From contig CAYIYM010000012.1 in NCBI GenBank assembly GCA_964367685.1, positions 1-63,360 of the forward strand: a stretch of DNA of 63,360 bases, given 5' to 3'. The first letter of the stretch is position 1. Every line of letters starts with the position of its first letter. A program made the translations under genes and the position numbers. Of this stretch, positions 46,416 through 55,596 are shown in pieces. The stretch comes from CAUPWF01 sp964367685. GTDB lineage: Bacteria; Bacillota; Clostridia; Lachnospirales; Lachnospiraceae. The notes under the pieces were generated by a model that searched no databases, was not told where the DNA came from, and saw only the letters and a program-made list of their open reading frames with translations.

Positions 46416-46452
46416 TAAAGAATAGTGTATACAATTTATCGAACATATTATG

Positions 46453-46497
46453 AAAACAGGGAACATCACTACTACTCAAGTGATGTTCCCTGTTTTT
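46453..46497 (+). terminator. Terminator of the fatty acid operon
   Basis: An 18-bp perfect stem (46453-46470 with 46479-46496, loop ACTACTCA) ends in a five-T tract. Confidence 0.95.
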
Positions 46498-46622
46498 GTG
46501 ATTTAGATATCTTATCTGTATAGAAAAATAGGGGGGGAGTATACATTGGAAATTATTATGTATTATCAGGTATAATATATAGCAAGCGATGTATTTGAGT
46601 GAAGGAGTTGCGGTAGATTCCT

Positions 46623-47393
46623 TTATTTAAGGGCAGCAGATAGTTTCTTTCTAGTTGCAAGAATTTTTTTGCTTAAATCAAGGATTCTCTCATCATCCAT
46701 ACGATCGATAGGGGCAGATATGCTAATGGCATAAGTTGATTTTTCATTATAGGTTGGTATGGATACTGCTATACAACGAACACCTAATTCATTTTCTTCA
46801 TTGTCTAAGGCGTACCCAAGACTGCGAATATTTCTAATTTCATTCATGAAATCTTGAAAGTTAACAATCGTGTGCGTGGTTATTTTATGAATATCGCTTT
46901 GGTGCCACAGGTCTTGTATTTTGTCATCAGACATATCGGCTAATAAGGCTTTTCCTACGCCAGAACAATAAAGAGGAATGCTGTGCCCTACTCTAGAAGC
47001 CATTCGTATAGTGTTTGAATAGGATTCTACTTTATCAATATAAGAGGCCGAGATGCCCTCTCGTTGAACAAGATGAATGGTTTCGTTTACTTCTGATACA
47101 ATCTCTCTTAGAAAAGGTTTGGCGATTTCTACGATGTCAATCTTTGTAAGCAATTGATTGGAAAGTTCACAGATTTTAAAGCTTAATCGGTATTTGGTTG
47201 TATCTGGATCCTGTTTTACATATCCCATATAGATTAGAGAATTTAAGATTCGATGAGTAGTACTTTTATTTAAATTTAGATGTTTACTGAGTTCAAGTAA
47301 TCCCATGCTTCCCTCATAAGAGAGGGTTTCTAATGTATGGAATAAGCGATCGGCTACTTGAATCGGATTCTTTTCATTATTTTGTTCGGTCAT
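46623..47393 (-). CDS. IclR-family regulator, KdgR-like
   Basis: This 256-aa regulator has an N-terminal helix-turn-helix (about 27-55, with LNLNKSTTHRILNSL) and an IclR effector domain (about 85-250, with GVGKALLADMS and LGVRCIAVSIP). It is divergent from the KDPG aldolase and KDG kinase genes, which suggests control by an intermediate such as KDG. A matching inverted repeat lies downstream of the aldolase promoter. AAAGGAG precedes its ATG. Confidence 0.9.
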   Translation of the reverse strand: MTEQNNEKNPIQVADRLFHTLETLSYEGSMGLLELSKHLNLNKSTTHRILNSLIYMGYVKQDPDTTKYRLSFKICELSNQLLTKIDIVEIAKPFLREIVSEVNETIHLVQREGISASYIDKVESYSNTIRMASRVGHSIPLYCSGVGKALLADMSDDKIQDLWHQSDIHKITTHTIVNFQDFMNEIRNIRSLGYALDNEENELGVRCIAVSIPTYNEKSTYAISISAPIDRMDDERILDLSKKILATRKKLSAALK

Positions 47394-47501
47394 AGTAAAA
47401 CTCCTTTTCTAGTGTTAACTTTGACAAATTGTACCATTAATAAAATGAATAGTAAACCTAAATGTGAGTTTAAAATAATAAATAATAGCTCTCGATATAT
47501 G

Positions 47502-47529
47502 TTGACTTCTGATAGAAAAATAGTATAAT
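47502..47529 (+). promoter_or_regulatory. Promoter of the eda-kdgK operon
   Basis: TTGACT (47502-47507) and TATAAT (47524-47529) are separated by 16 bp. The predicted start is near 47536, followed by the IclR-type dyad before the ribosome site. Confidence 0.7.
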
Positions 47530-47558
47530 AAAAGCAAATAAGTTCACAATATAAAACT

Positions 47559-47579
47559 TAGTTCCACAATATGGAACTA
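47559..47579. promoter_or_regulatory. IclR-type operator
   Basis: TAGTTCCA (47559-47566) and TGGAACTA (47572-47579) form a perfect 8-bp dyad with a 5-bp centre. The TTCCA...TGGAA layout fits IclR-family sites. It lies about 25-45 bp after the predicted transcription start, so the bound protein would act as a roadblock. A degenerate relative, AGTTCACAATAT, precedes it at 47541. Confidence 0.65.
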
Positions 47580-47592
47580 AAAGGGAGAAAAT

Positions 47593-48555
47593 ATGAATCA
47601 AATATTAGAGAGAATTCAGAAAATTGGAATTGTACCTGTAGTGGTTTTAAATGATGCGAAAGATGCAAAACCACTAGCAAAAGCACTATGGGATGGAGGA
47701 TTGCCATGTGCAGAAGTAACATTTCGTACCGACGCTGCAGAAGAAAGTATTCGAATTATGACAAATGAATACCCAGATATGCTAATTGGCGCAGGAACTG
47801 TACTAACAATTGAGCAGGTAGATAAAGCGATAAATGCAGGGGCACAATTTATTGTAAGTCCTGGATTTAATCCCACTATTGTAAAGTATTGTGTGGATAA
47901 TAATATTCCAGTGACACCAGGTGTAACTAGCCCTAGTCAAATAGAGCAAGCGTTAGAATTTGGATTAGACGTAGTGAAATTCTTTCCGGCAGAAGCGTCA
48001 GGAGGACTACCTATGATCAAAGCGATGGCAGCACCTTATACATCAGTGAAATTTATGCCAACAGGGGGCATTAGTGCAAAGAATTTAAATGAATATCTTG
48101 CATTTGATAAAATAATTGCATGTGGTGGTAGCTGGATGGTGAATGGGGATTTAATTAAATCGGGTTCCTTTGATAAAATCACTGAACTGACAAGAGGGGC
48201 TATTATGTCCATGCTTGGATTTGAATTACGTCATATAGGACTGAATTGTGAAAATGAAGAGGAAGCGGATGATACAGCAACAAAATTCCATCAAATGTTT
48301 GGATTCACAAAGAAAAATGGCGCGGGCTCAATTTTTGCTGGCGTTGGTATAGAGGCTTTGAAAACACCATTTTTAGGAACAAATGGGCATATTGCAATTG
48401 GAACAAACCATATTGTAAGAGCGCATGCATTCCTAGAAAGCCAAGGATATGAATTCAATATGGATACCGCCAAGTATGACCAAAACGGTAAGATGGTAGC
48501 TGTATATATGACAGGAGAGATATCAAAATTTGCAATACATTTAATTCAAAAATAA
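47593..48555 (+). CDS. eda: KDPG/KHG aldolase fused to a VOC-like domain
   Basis: This 320-aa protein starts with a complete KDPG aldolase (about 1-204): catalytic E41 and R45 in AEVTFRTDAAE, Schiff-base K129 in DVVKFFPAEASGG, and TGGISAKN. It splits 2-keto-3-deoxy-6-phosphogluconate into pyruvate and glyceraldehyde 3-phosphate. From about 205 an extra region (LRHIGLNCEN, FHQMFGF, THIVRAHAFLESQGYEF-like) has the pattern of a vicinal oxygen chelate fold. Standard aldolases are about 210 aa. AAAGGGAG lies upstream. kdgK follows 13 bp later. Confidence 0.88.
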   Translation: MNQILERIQKIGIVPVVVLNDAKDAKPLAKALWDGGLPCAEVTFRTDAAEESIRIMTNEYPDMLIGAGTVLTIEQVDKAINAGAQFIVSPGFNPTIVKYCVDNNIPVTPGVTSPSQIEQALEFGLDVVKFFPAEASGGLPMIKAMAAPYTSVKFMPTGGISAKNLNEYLAFDKIIACGGSWMVNGDLIKSGSFDKITELTRGAIMSMLGFELRHIGLNCENEEEADDTATKFHQMFGFTKKNGAGSIFAGVGIEALKTPFLGTNGHIAIGTNHIVRAHAFLESQGYEFNMDTAKYDQNGKMVAVYMTGEISKFAIHLIQK

Positions 48556-48568
48556 AGGAGAATAAATA

Positions 48569-49594
48569 ATGTCTAAAAAAGTAGTTACATTTGGAGAAAT
48601 TATGCTAAGACTTGCACCGGAAGGTTATTTAAGATTTGTACAAGCAGAAAAATTTGGCGCAACCTATGGAGGGGCGGAATCAAGCGTCGCAATTTCATTG
48701 GCTAATTATGGATTTGATGCGAAATTTGTAACAAAATTGCCGAATAACGAGTTAGGGCAAGCGGCTGTAAATAATGTAAGAAAATATGGAGTGGATACTT
48801 CATTCATTAAGCGTGGAGGAGAACGTCTTGGAATATATTTTCTAGAAAAAGGCGCATCCCAAAGACCGTCGAAGGTTGTGTATGACCGTGCAGGGTCAGC
48901 TTTTGCAGATGTAGAGGATGGAGAATTTGATTGGGTTGAAATTTTTGAAGGAGTAGAATGGTTCCATTTTACAGGAATCACACCAGCATTAAGTCCTGAA
49001 CTATCTAAATTATGCATCGCTGCTTGTAAGGAAGCGAAGAAGGCTGGGGCACGTATTTCATGTGATTTGAATTACAGAAATAAATTGTGGACAAAAGAAC
49101 AAGCTAGAGAAGTGATGACAGAGATTTGTAACTATGTAGATGTTTGTATTGCGAATGAGGAAGATGCAGCCGATGTATTTGGAATTTGTGCATCAAATAC
49201 AGACGTAACTTCTGGAACTGTAAATCATGAGGGATATGTGGATGTTGCAAGGCAGTTGACAGAACGATTTGGGTTTAGTAATGTAGCAATCACTTTACGA
49301 GAATCTATTTCCGCAAGCGAAAACAATTGGTCGGCAATGTTATATACAGAAGGGACTAGCTACTTTAGTAAAAAATATAGAATGAATATTGTGGATCGAG
49401 TTGGCGGTGGAGATAGTTTTGGTGGTGGTTTGATTTGTGCTACGTTAAATGAATTTAATCCACAACAAACCATTGAATTTGCAGTAGCTGCATCTTGTTT
49501 GAAACATTCAATTGAAGGCGATGCAAATATGGTGACTATGGATGAGGTCTTGAAGTTGGCAGGCGGAGATGCGTCAGGTCGTGTGCAAAGATAA
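48569..49594 (+). CDS. kdgK: 2-keto-3-deoxygluconate kinase
   Basis: This 341-aa PfkB-family kinase has GGAESSVAISLANYG (sugar-binding N-terminal region) and the catalytic Asp motif VGGGDSFGGGLI (about 270-281). It phosphorylates KDG to KDPG, the substrate of the adjacent aldolase, completing uronate or pectin sugar breakdown. A generic sugar kinase annotation is possible, but the operon supports KDG. AAAGGAG lies upstream. Confidence 0.88.
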   Translation: MSKKVVTFGEIMLRLAPEGYLRFVQAEKFGATYGGAESSVAISLANYGFDAKFVTKLPNNELGQAAVNNVRKYGVDTSFIKRGGERLGIYFLEKGASQRPSKVVYDRAGSAFADVEDGEFDWVEIFEGVEWFHFTGITPALSPELSKLCIAACKEAKKAGARISCDLNYRNKLWTKEQAREVMTEICNYVDVCIANEEDAADVFGICASNTDVTSGTVNHEGYVDVARQLTERFGFSNVAITLRESISASENNWSAMLYTEGTSYFSKKYRMNIVDRVGGGDSFGGGLICATLNEFNPQQTIEFAVAASCLKHSIEGDANMVTMDEVLKLAGGDASGRVQR

Positions 49595-49713
49595 AAAAAT
49601 GGTATCCGTATATGTCAGAAAATGACACGAAAATGTGGTTATAAACATAGACAATTCAATCATTATTTCATATAATTAAGCTTATAGATTGTGATAGGCA
49701 AAGGAGAAATGAG

Positions 49714-50751
49714 ATGAATTGTGAAGTGAAGCCTTGGGGAAGATTGAAAACAGGTGAAGAAGTGAAGGGGTATTATCTATCGAAGGATGATAATATTTGC
49801 GCCACTATTTTAGATTATGGATGCATCATTCAATCCTTGAAGGTAAGAGATAAAAAAGGTGAATGGGTTGACGTGGTATTGGGCTATGATACTATTGGTG
49901 AGTACGAAGAACATGACGGTTATTTTGGAGCTGCGATTGGAAGAGTTGGCAATCGAATTGAAAAAGGTGAATTTGAATTAAATGGAGTAAAATACAACCT
50001 TGCCCAAAATAATGGTGGAAATCATTTACATGGAGGAACAAAAGGATATGATGCTCATATTTGGAATGGGGCGGTAGAGGAGGATTGCATTTGTTTTCAC
50101 AGAATTAGTGAAGATGGTGAGGAACAGTATCCGGGAACTTTAGATGCTACTGTTACTTATAGATTTACAGAGGAAAAAGGCCTAAATATTCAATATAAGG
50201 CTAAATCAGATCAAGACACTATTGTGAATATGACGAATCACAGCTATTTTAATTTAAATGGTTCAGGAAGTGTATTAAATCAAGAACTGAAAATAAAAGC
50301 AAATAGATTTTGTGAAAATAACGAGAATAGCATACCGACGGGAAACTTGCTTGATGTAGAAGGGACTCCATTTGATTTCAGAGAGTACAAGGAAATTGGG
50401 CGAGATATTGAAAAGGAGCATATTCAATTAAAAAATGGCAATGGTTATGATCACAACTATTGTTTGGAAGATAATCAAAATATGGATGTCGTGATTACAA
50501 TGGTATCAAATGAAACTGGAATTGTAATGGAAGTAAAGACAAGTCTTCCAGGAGTGCAGTTTTATAGTAGCAATTTTGTGACACATAGAGCAGGGAAGAA
50601 TGGAATGACAATTGATAGAAGAGATTCCATTTGTTTAGAAACTCAGGGCTATCCCAATGCAATTAATAATCCGAAGTTTCCATCAATCGTTTTGAAAAAA
50701 GACGAAATTTATTTTGAGGAAACAACGTATCAATTTTCAATAAAACAATAA
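49714..50751 (+). CDS. galM: Aldose 1-epimerase
   Basis: This 345-aa mutarotase interconverts alpha- and beta-anomers of galactose and other aldoses. Motifs are AIGRVGNRIEKGEF, NGGNHLHGG with a catalytic His, NMTNHSYFNLNGSG with the second His, and the catalytic Glu in RDSICLETQGYPNAIN. AAAGGAG lies upstream. It is near sugar acid catabolism genes, but the gap of about 120 bp leaves co-transcription uncertain. Confidence 0.94.
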   Translation: MNCEVKPWGRLKTGEEVKGYYLSKDDNICATILDYGCIIQSLKVRDKKGEWVDVVLGYDTIGEYEEHDGYFGAAIGRVGNRIEKGEFELNGVKYNLAQNNGGNHLHGGTKGYDAHIWNGAVEEDCICFHRISEDGEEQYPGTLDATVTYRFTEEKGLNIQYKAKSDQDTIVNMTNHSYFNLNGSGSVLNQELKIKANRFCENNENSIPTGNLLDVEGTPFDFREYKEIGRDIEKEHIQLKNGNGYDHNYCLEDNQNMDVVITMVSNETGIVMEVKTSLPGVQFYSSNFVTHRAGKNGMTIDRRDSICLETQGYPNAINNPKFPSIVLKKDEIYFEETTYQFSIKQ

Positions 50752-50783
50752 AATATTAATTCTCCATAGATAGGAGGGATCTT

Positions 50784-51854
50784 ATGAATATTCAAATTTT
50801 TAAGCGTGGATGTGAAATTCCTGAAGTAGCAATTAGTGTTGTGAAACGAGAGGCTCAGCGAAGAAAAAAAGTGGATCCTACTGATACTCTATGGAGAATT
50901 TCTTTTTTACATCAAAATGAGTCAACAGAAGATTTTTGGATTGTAGCATGGAATACTAAATATAGTGAATCACAAGTGGATGGGATACTCTGGGGAAGAC
51001 AAATTCAAGATATAGCTTACTATGGATTTGCTGAGCCATGGTGTAAAGAACGAGTTTGTGAAATTGCTATGTGTATTAGTAAAGAGGGTGAAGCGGACGA
51101 AAGTGAAATAACCGAAGCGTTACATCAAGGGTTATATGAATATTGCGAAAAATCAAGGATAGAAATGGTATTTTATGATCAAAATAAGAAAGAGCCTATC
51201 TGGAAAAAGAAACGAGAAAACAAGGAGAAATCCCACTTTTTAGATGAGGATCTAAGGAATCGAGATTTTTCGTATATTGATTTTTCAAATAGTACATTTG
51301 AAAGATGTAGATTTGATGGTGGGAAGTTCGTGGGGGCAAACCTGAGCAATGTCAAAGCAGAAGGTTGCTCTTTCCTAGGAGTAGAGTTTACAGATGCGAA
51401 TTTAACAAGTGGGAATTTTCGCTATGCGGATTTCACAGGTGCGGACTTGGGCGGTGCACTGTGCTATTGTGCGTTATTTGAATATACGAAATTAGAAGCT
51501 GTGAAATTTAATAGTTATACACAGTATTATGAAATGATTTGTCCATCAGAAGGTGCTTTTTTGGCATATAAAAAATGTGTAAATGATCAGATAGTAACTT
51601 TATTAATTCCAGAGGATGCTATGCGTACATCAGCCACGGGAATAACTTGCAGAGCAAGTAAAGCAAAGGTACTAAAGATAGAGAGTTATGATGGAACCCA
51701 AGAGTTTAGGGAGGCGTATTCTTTAGTAAACGAAGACTTTTATTATAGAGTAGGTGAGATGGCAGAGGTAAATGATTTTAATGCCAATAGGTGGATGGAC
51801 TCAACGACAGGTATTCATTTTTTTATGACTCGAACTGGTGCGATGAAGTACTAA
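50784..51854 (+). CDS. Pentapeptide-repeat protein with DUF5758-like C-terminus
   Basis: This 356-aa protein has an N-terminal region of unknown fold (about 1-150). Pentapeptide repeats follow at about 155-235, visible as A(D/N)LxxxxF-type steps in FVGANLSNVKAEGCSF and FRYADFTGADLGGALCY. The C-terminal region (IVTLLIPEDAMRTSATG, CRASKAKVLKIES) resembles DUF5758. GGAGGG precedes the ATG. The cellular role is not known; quinolone-protection-type activity cannot be claimed from repeats alone. Confidence 0.82.
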   Translation: MNIQIFKRGCEIPEVAISVVKREAQRRKKVDPTDTLWRISFLHQNESTEDFWIVAWNTKYSESQVDGILWGRQIQDIAYYGFAEPWCKERVCEIAMCISKEGEADESEITEALHQGLYEYCEKSRIEMVFYDQNKKEPIWKKKRENKEKSHFLDEDLRNRDFSYIDFSNSTFERCRFDGGKFVGANLSNVKAEGCSFLGVEFTDANLTSGNFRYADFTGADLGGALCYCALFEYTKLEAVKFNSYTQYYEMICPSEGAFLAYKKCVNDQIVTLLIPEDAMRTSATGITCRASKAKVLKIESYDGTQEFREAYSLVNEDFYYRVGEMAEVNDFNANRWMDSTTGIHFFMTRTGAMKY

Positions 51855-51953
51855 GAAAGATTGTTTTAAGGTGTACAATATGATACAATATAAGCTGATT
51901 TGATTTAGAAATTAAAGCAGGATTAAGCGAACAGATAAAGGAGTTATATAAAC

Positions 51954-53045
51954 ATGAGCAAAATAATTTTAACAGGGGATCGTCCAACAGGGCGTCTACA
52001 TGTAGGTCATTATGTGGGGTCACTACGCGGAAGAGTGGATATGCAGAATTCGGGAGAGTATGAAAAGATATTTATTATGATTGCGGATGCACAAGCATTG
52101 ACTGATAACGCGGAGAATCCAGAAAAGGTTAGAGAAAATATTGTGGAAGTGGCACTTGATTATTTATCAGTAGGCATTGATCCAAGTAAGACAAATATAT
52201 TTATTCAATCTATGATTCCAGAATTGACGGAGTTATCATTTTACTATATGAACTTAGTAACAGTGTCGAGGTTGCAAAGAAATCCAACCGTAAAAACTGA
52301 AATAAAAATGCGTAATTTTGAATCTAGTATTCCGGTAGGATTTTTTACGTATCCAATCAGCCAAGCAGCAGATATTACTGCGTTTAAAGCAACGACAGTG
52401 CCAGTAGGAGAAGACCAGCTACCTATGTTAGAGCAATGCAAAGAAATTGTACATAAATTTAATAGTGTATATGGAGAAACTCTGGTAGAGCCGAAGATTA
52501 TTCTTCCTGATAGCAAAGTGTGTTTACGATTGCCAGGTACAGATGGAAAGGCAAAGATGAGTAAATCATTAGGGAATTGTATCTATCTATCAGATGAACC
52601 AGAGGTAATTAAGAAGAAAGTAATGTCAATGTTTACAGATCCAAATCACATCAATATTTCGGATCCAGGTGAAGTAGAGGGGAATCCAGTATTTGTATAT
52701 TTGGAAGCTTTTAGTAAAGATGAACATTTTGAAATGTTTTTACCAGAGTATGAGAATCTAGAAGCACTGAAGGCACATTACACACGTGGTGGGCTTGGAG
52801 ACATGAAGGTGAAACGATTCTTGAATGAAGTACTCCAATATGAACTTGGACCAATTCGAACAAGAAGAAAAGAGTGGGAGAAGCGTATTCCAGAAGTATT
52901 TGAAATACTGCAAAAAGGTACTGAAGTGGCGAAGAAAGCGGCAGAAGAAACATTAGCCGATGTAAAAAATGCTATGAAAATCAATTATTTTGATGACAAT
53001 GAATTGATTGAATCATTGGCAAAAAAATTTGAAAGCAATGAATAA
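51954..53045 (+). CDS. trpS: Tryptophanyl-tRNA synthetase
   Basis: This 363-aa class I synthetase charges tRNA-Trp. The HIGH-type box is GRLHVGHYVGS (about 13-23), GEDQLPMLEQCKEI is a family motif, and KMSKS lies in GKAKMSKSLGN (about 198-208). It is somewhat longer than the usual 330 aa because of a C-terminal extension. AAAGGAG lies upstream. The space before the ATG is too short for a T-box leader. A terminator at 53060 ends the transcript. Confidence 0.94.
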   Translation: MSKIILTGDRPTGRLHVGHYVGSLRGRVDMQNSGEYEKIFIMIADAQALTDNAENPEKVRENIVEVALDYLSVGIDPSKTNIFIQSMIPELTELSFYYMNLVTVSRLQRNPTVKTEIKMRNFESSIPVGFFTYPISQAADITAFKATTVPVGEDQLPMLEQCKEIVHKFNSVYGETLVEPKIILPDSKVCLRLPGTDGKAKMSKSLGNCIYLSDEPEVIKKKVMSMFTDPNHINISDPGEVEGNPVFVYLEAFSKDEHFEMFLPEYENLEALKAHYTRGGLGDMKVKRFLNEVLQYELGPIRTRRKEWEKRIPEVFEILQKGTEVAKKAAEETLADVKNAMKINYFDDNELIESLAKKFESNE

Positions 53046-53059
53046 TATATAAAAACATA

Positions 53060-53107
53060 CAAACTATCGAAATTATGTAAAAAAACATAAATTTGATAGT
53101 TTGTTTT
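53060..53107 (+). terminator. Terminator of trpS
   Basis: CAAACTATCGAA (53060-53071) pairs with TTGATAGTTTG (53093-53103), with one G-T pair; an inner TTATGT/ACATAA stem caps it and four Ts follow. Confidence 0.85.
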
Positions 53108-53196
53108 CTGTTAAGAATCTGTGAATAGTGCAAAAACAACAAAAAAATATGATATAATTACCTTAGTTTACTACTCATAAATGGAGGGATTAGAAT

Positions 53197-53856
53197 ATGC
53201 AATATGTTTTATCGTTTTTAGAGGGAATTATTACTTTTATTTCACCTTGCTTACTACCAATGCTTCCAATTTATATATCTTATTTCGCGGGACAGGAAAG
53301 AGATAGAAATAAGGCAATTATTGGTTCTGTTGGATTTGTGACAGGGTTCACCATTGTATTTGTGTGCTTAGGGGCATTTGCATCGACACTAGGAAAATTC
53401 ATTACGCAACATACGCAACTGTTAAATATTATCACGGGTGGAATTGTTGTTATTTTCGGATTGAGTTTTTTGGGTGTAATCCGAATAAAATTTCTAAATA
53501 TTAAAACGGGATTTAAGAATGATAAATCGAATTTCTTGACATCTGTTTTATTTGGAATGGTGTTCTCAGTTGGATGGACTCCATGTGTAGGAGCTTTTCT
53601 TGGATCAGCATTAGCAATGGCGAGTACGACAGGTAGTGTTGCTCAAGGCGTGATTATGTTACTGTGCTTCTCGTTAGGATTGGGAATTCCATTTATCCTA
53701 AGTACAATCTTTATGGAGCAGTTAAAGGGAACATTTGATACAATTAAAAAGCACTATCATATAGTAACGAAGGTATCGGGCGGATTTTTAATAATTACAG
53801 GGATCATGATGATGACAGGATATATGGGGTACCTGTTAAGTTTCCTATCATTTTAG
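53197..53856 (+). CDS. ccdA: CcdA-like membrane thiol transporter
   Basis: This 219-aa protein has six membrane helices and two conserved cysteine motifs: SPCLLPMLP in helix 1 and GWTPCVGAF in helix 4. These cysteines relay electrons from cytoplasmic thioredoxin to extracytoplasmic thiol proteins. The partner TlpA-like gene begins 61 bp downstream. GGAGGG lies upstream. No cytochrome c genes are nearby, so the target is more likely exported disulfide or peroxide chemistry. Confidence 0.9.
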   Translation: MQYVLSFLEGIITFISPCLLPMLPIYISYFAGQERDRNKAIIGSVGFVTGFTIVFVCLGAFASTLGKFITQHTQLLNIITGGIVVIFGLSFLGVIRIKFLNIKTGFKNDKSNFLTSVLFGMVFSVGWTPCVGAFLGSALAMASTTGSVAQGVIMLLCFSLGLGIPFILSTIFMEQLKGTFDTIKKHYHIVTKVSGGFLIITGIMMMTGYMGYLLSFLSF

Positions 53857-53917
53857 AAGTACGAATTTCTGGTTATTAAGAAAACAATGATAGGCTATAT
53901 AAGGAAAGGAGTCAAAG

Positions 53918-54604
53918 ATGAATAAGAAGACAGTGGTTATGGTACTGAGCCTTGTGATAGTTTTGGGAGGAGCCACATTGCTTTATAACAATTTATCAGA
54001 AGAAAACAAACCAGAAGATCAAGCCTTTATAGGGTCTGAAGTTGAAGAGAAGGGAGAAGATATAAAAGACAAAGCAGATATGGAAACACAAGTAGATGAA
54101 CCAGGTGTGGAAGCACCAGCTGCGGAGGAACAGAGTGAGGAGGCGCAAGACGAAGATGTGATACCTGCAATTGATTTTGAAATGACTAATTCTGCAGGAG
54201 AAGTTGTATCTTTGTTAGATTATGTAGGGAAACCAATTGTTCTGAACTTTTGGGCATCTTGGTGCCCACCTTGTAAGGAGGAAATGCCATATTTTCAATC
54301 TGCATATGAGAAATATGGAGAGGATGTTGCCTTTGTAATGCTTAATTCTACAGATGGTTCAAGAGAGACTATTAGTAGTGCAGAGAAATATATTGAAGAA
54401 AGTAGTTATACATTTCCGATTTACTACGATGTTGTTACAAAAGACAATGAAGAAATAAATTCCCAAGCAGCTTCTATCTATGGAATTTCTGCATTACCAA
54501 CAACTCTCTTTATTGATGGAAATGGAAATATCACTGCTGGATATCGCGGTGCAATATCAGAAGAGACATTGACAAAAGAAATAGATGTTATCGTTTCAAA
54601 TTAG
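53918..54604 (+). CDS. TlpA-like membrane-anchored thioredoxin
   Basis: This 228-aa protein has a single N-terminal anchor (about 5-23), an acidic Glu-rich linker (about 27-88) and a thioredoxin fold. The active site is WASWCPPCK with C116 and C119, and the cis-Pro is in SALPTTLFID. It probably receives electrons from the CcdA-like protein and reduces extracytoplasmic substrates. AAAGGAG lies upstream. A bidirectional terminator follows directly after its stop. Confidence 0.92.
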   Translation: MNKKTVVMVLSLVIVLGGATLLYNNLSEENKPEDQAFIGSEVEEKGEDIKDKADMETQVDEPGVEAPAAEEQSEEAQDEDVIPAIDFEMTNSAGEVVSLLDYVGKPIVLNFWASWCPPCKEEMPYFQSAYEKYGEDVAFVMLNSTDGSRETISSAEKYIEESSYTFPIYYDVVTKDNEEINSQAASIYGISALPTTLFIDGNGNITAGYRGAISEETLTKEIDVIVSN

Positions 54605-54609
54605 AAAAT

Positions 54610-54644
54610 AAAAACAACCAACTAAATGAGTTGGTTGTTTTTTT
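54610..54644. terminator. Bidirectional terminator, tlpA-like gene and plsC
   Basis: A 14-bp perfect stem (AAAAACAACCAACT with AGTTGGTTGTTTTT) has a five-base loop, extra Ts on the right and A-rich sequence on the left, so it serves both convergent genes. The plsC stop at 54622 lies inside it. Confidence 0.9.
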
Positions 54645-55356
54645 GTAAGGTTTCTTCTATTATGTTACTGCAATAAGTTGCGATTTGCTTTCGTTCTTCT
54701 TTACTCATTTGATCTAAGTAAATTGGTTTGCCGTATTCAATAATTACGTGTGCAGGCTTAATACGAGGGGCTTGTTTCTCAAACATAGCAGCCGTATTAG
54801 TAATGGACATTGGGACAATGGCGCATTCCGATTTCTCGGCGATTTTAAAAGCACCAGCCTTGAATTCTAATAAAGTACCTTCTGGTCCTTTGTTTCTTGT
54901 GCCCTCTGGAAAGATACAAATTGAAACTCCATCTTTGACTAATTGGATTGCTTCTAAAATAGTTTTTAGGCCTTCTTTTGGATTTACACGGTCAAGAAAT
55001 AAACAATGTAATGACTTCATTCGAGAACTAAGAAGAGGGATTTTCTCCATTTCTTTTTTTGCGACATAACCTGTTAGTCGCTTGCATCTAGAATAAGTAA
55101 GTAAAATATCAAATTGACTTCTATGGTTTGCCACGTATAATACTGCTTCGTCAGGAACATTATCCTCTCCTATGATGGTAGTTTTGACACCTGTCGTAAA
55201 AAGAATAGCATGAAATGCTTTCTGAACACTTCGAAGTGCTAAGTAATCACCTTTTTCTGGGTTCTTCTTGCGAATTAATTTATAAACGAAGAAAAATGGG
55301 ATTGAAAAAATCAAATATGTGATAAGAACTATCACTAAAGCTATAAATCTTAACAT
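54622..55356 (-). CDS. plsC: 1-acyl-sn-glycerol-3-phosphate acyltransferase
   Basis: This 244-aa enzyme acylates lysophosphatidate to phosphatidate in membrane lipid synthesis. It has an N-terminal membrane segment (about 3-22), the catalytic NHRSQFD (HX4D) motif, and the acceptor-binding FPEGTRN. The start at 55356 follows AAGGAG by 6 nt; an in-frame ATG eight codons earlier lies before that site. It uses acyl products of the fatty acid operon. Confidence 0.93.
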   Translation of the reverse strand: MLRFIALVIVLITYLIFSIPFFFVYKLIRKKNPEKGDYLALRSVQKAFHAILFTTGVKTTIIGEDNVPDEAVLYVANHRSQFDILLTYSRCKRLTGYVAKKEMEKIPLLSSRMKSLHCLFLDRVNPKEGLKTILEAIQLVKDGVSICIFPEGTRNKGPEGTLLEFKAGAFKIAEKSECAIVPMSITNTAAMFEKQAPRIKPAHVIIEYGKPIYLDQMSKEERKQIATYCSNIIEETLQKNNQLI

Positions 55357-55530
55357 TTTAAACTCCTTGCTTTTTGTCATATTCTCTTTTGGAGAGAATG
55401 AATATTTGAAATTAGTTTATCATAAAATTAATGGAAAGTACAGTTTTTGAAAAATGATGTGTAGAATAAATAGGTTTTATTCTTAGATTAAAATCATTAA
55501 AAAAAAGATTTTAATAATGGACAAAAAATG

Positions 55531-55559
55531 TTGATTTTCAAGGGAAAGATGAGTATACT
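55531..55559 (+). promoter_or_regulatory. Promoter of ispE
   Basis: TTGATT (55531-55536) and TATACT (55554-55559) have 17-bp spacing. The predicted start is near 55566, just before a TGTATACA dyad and the ispE ribosome site. Confidence 0.65.
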
Positions 55560-55569
55560 GTAATTGTAG

Positions 55570-55577
55570 TGTATACA
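55570..55577. promoter_or_regulatory. Candidate GntR-type operator before ispE
   Basis: TGTATACA is an 8-bp perfect dyad flanked by further near-symmetry (GTATAC also begins at 55553). GTATAC-centred dyads are common sites for FCD-type GntR regulators, and such a regulator is encoded at 56474. The link is an inference. Confidence 0.35.
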
Positions 55578-55596
55578 AGATACAAAGGAGTACAAT

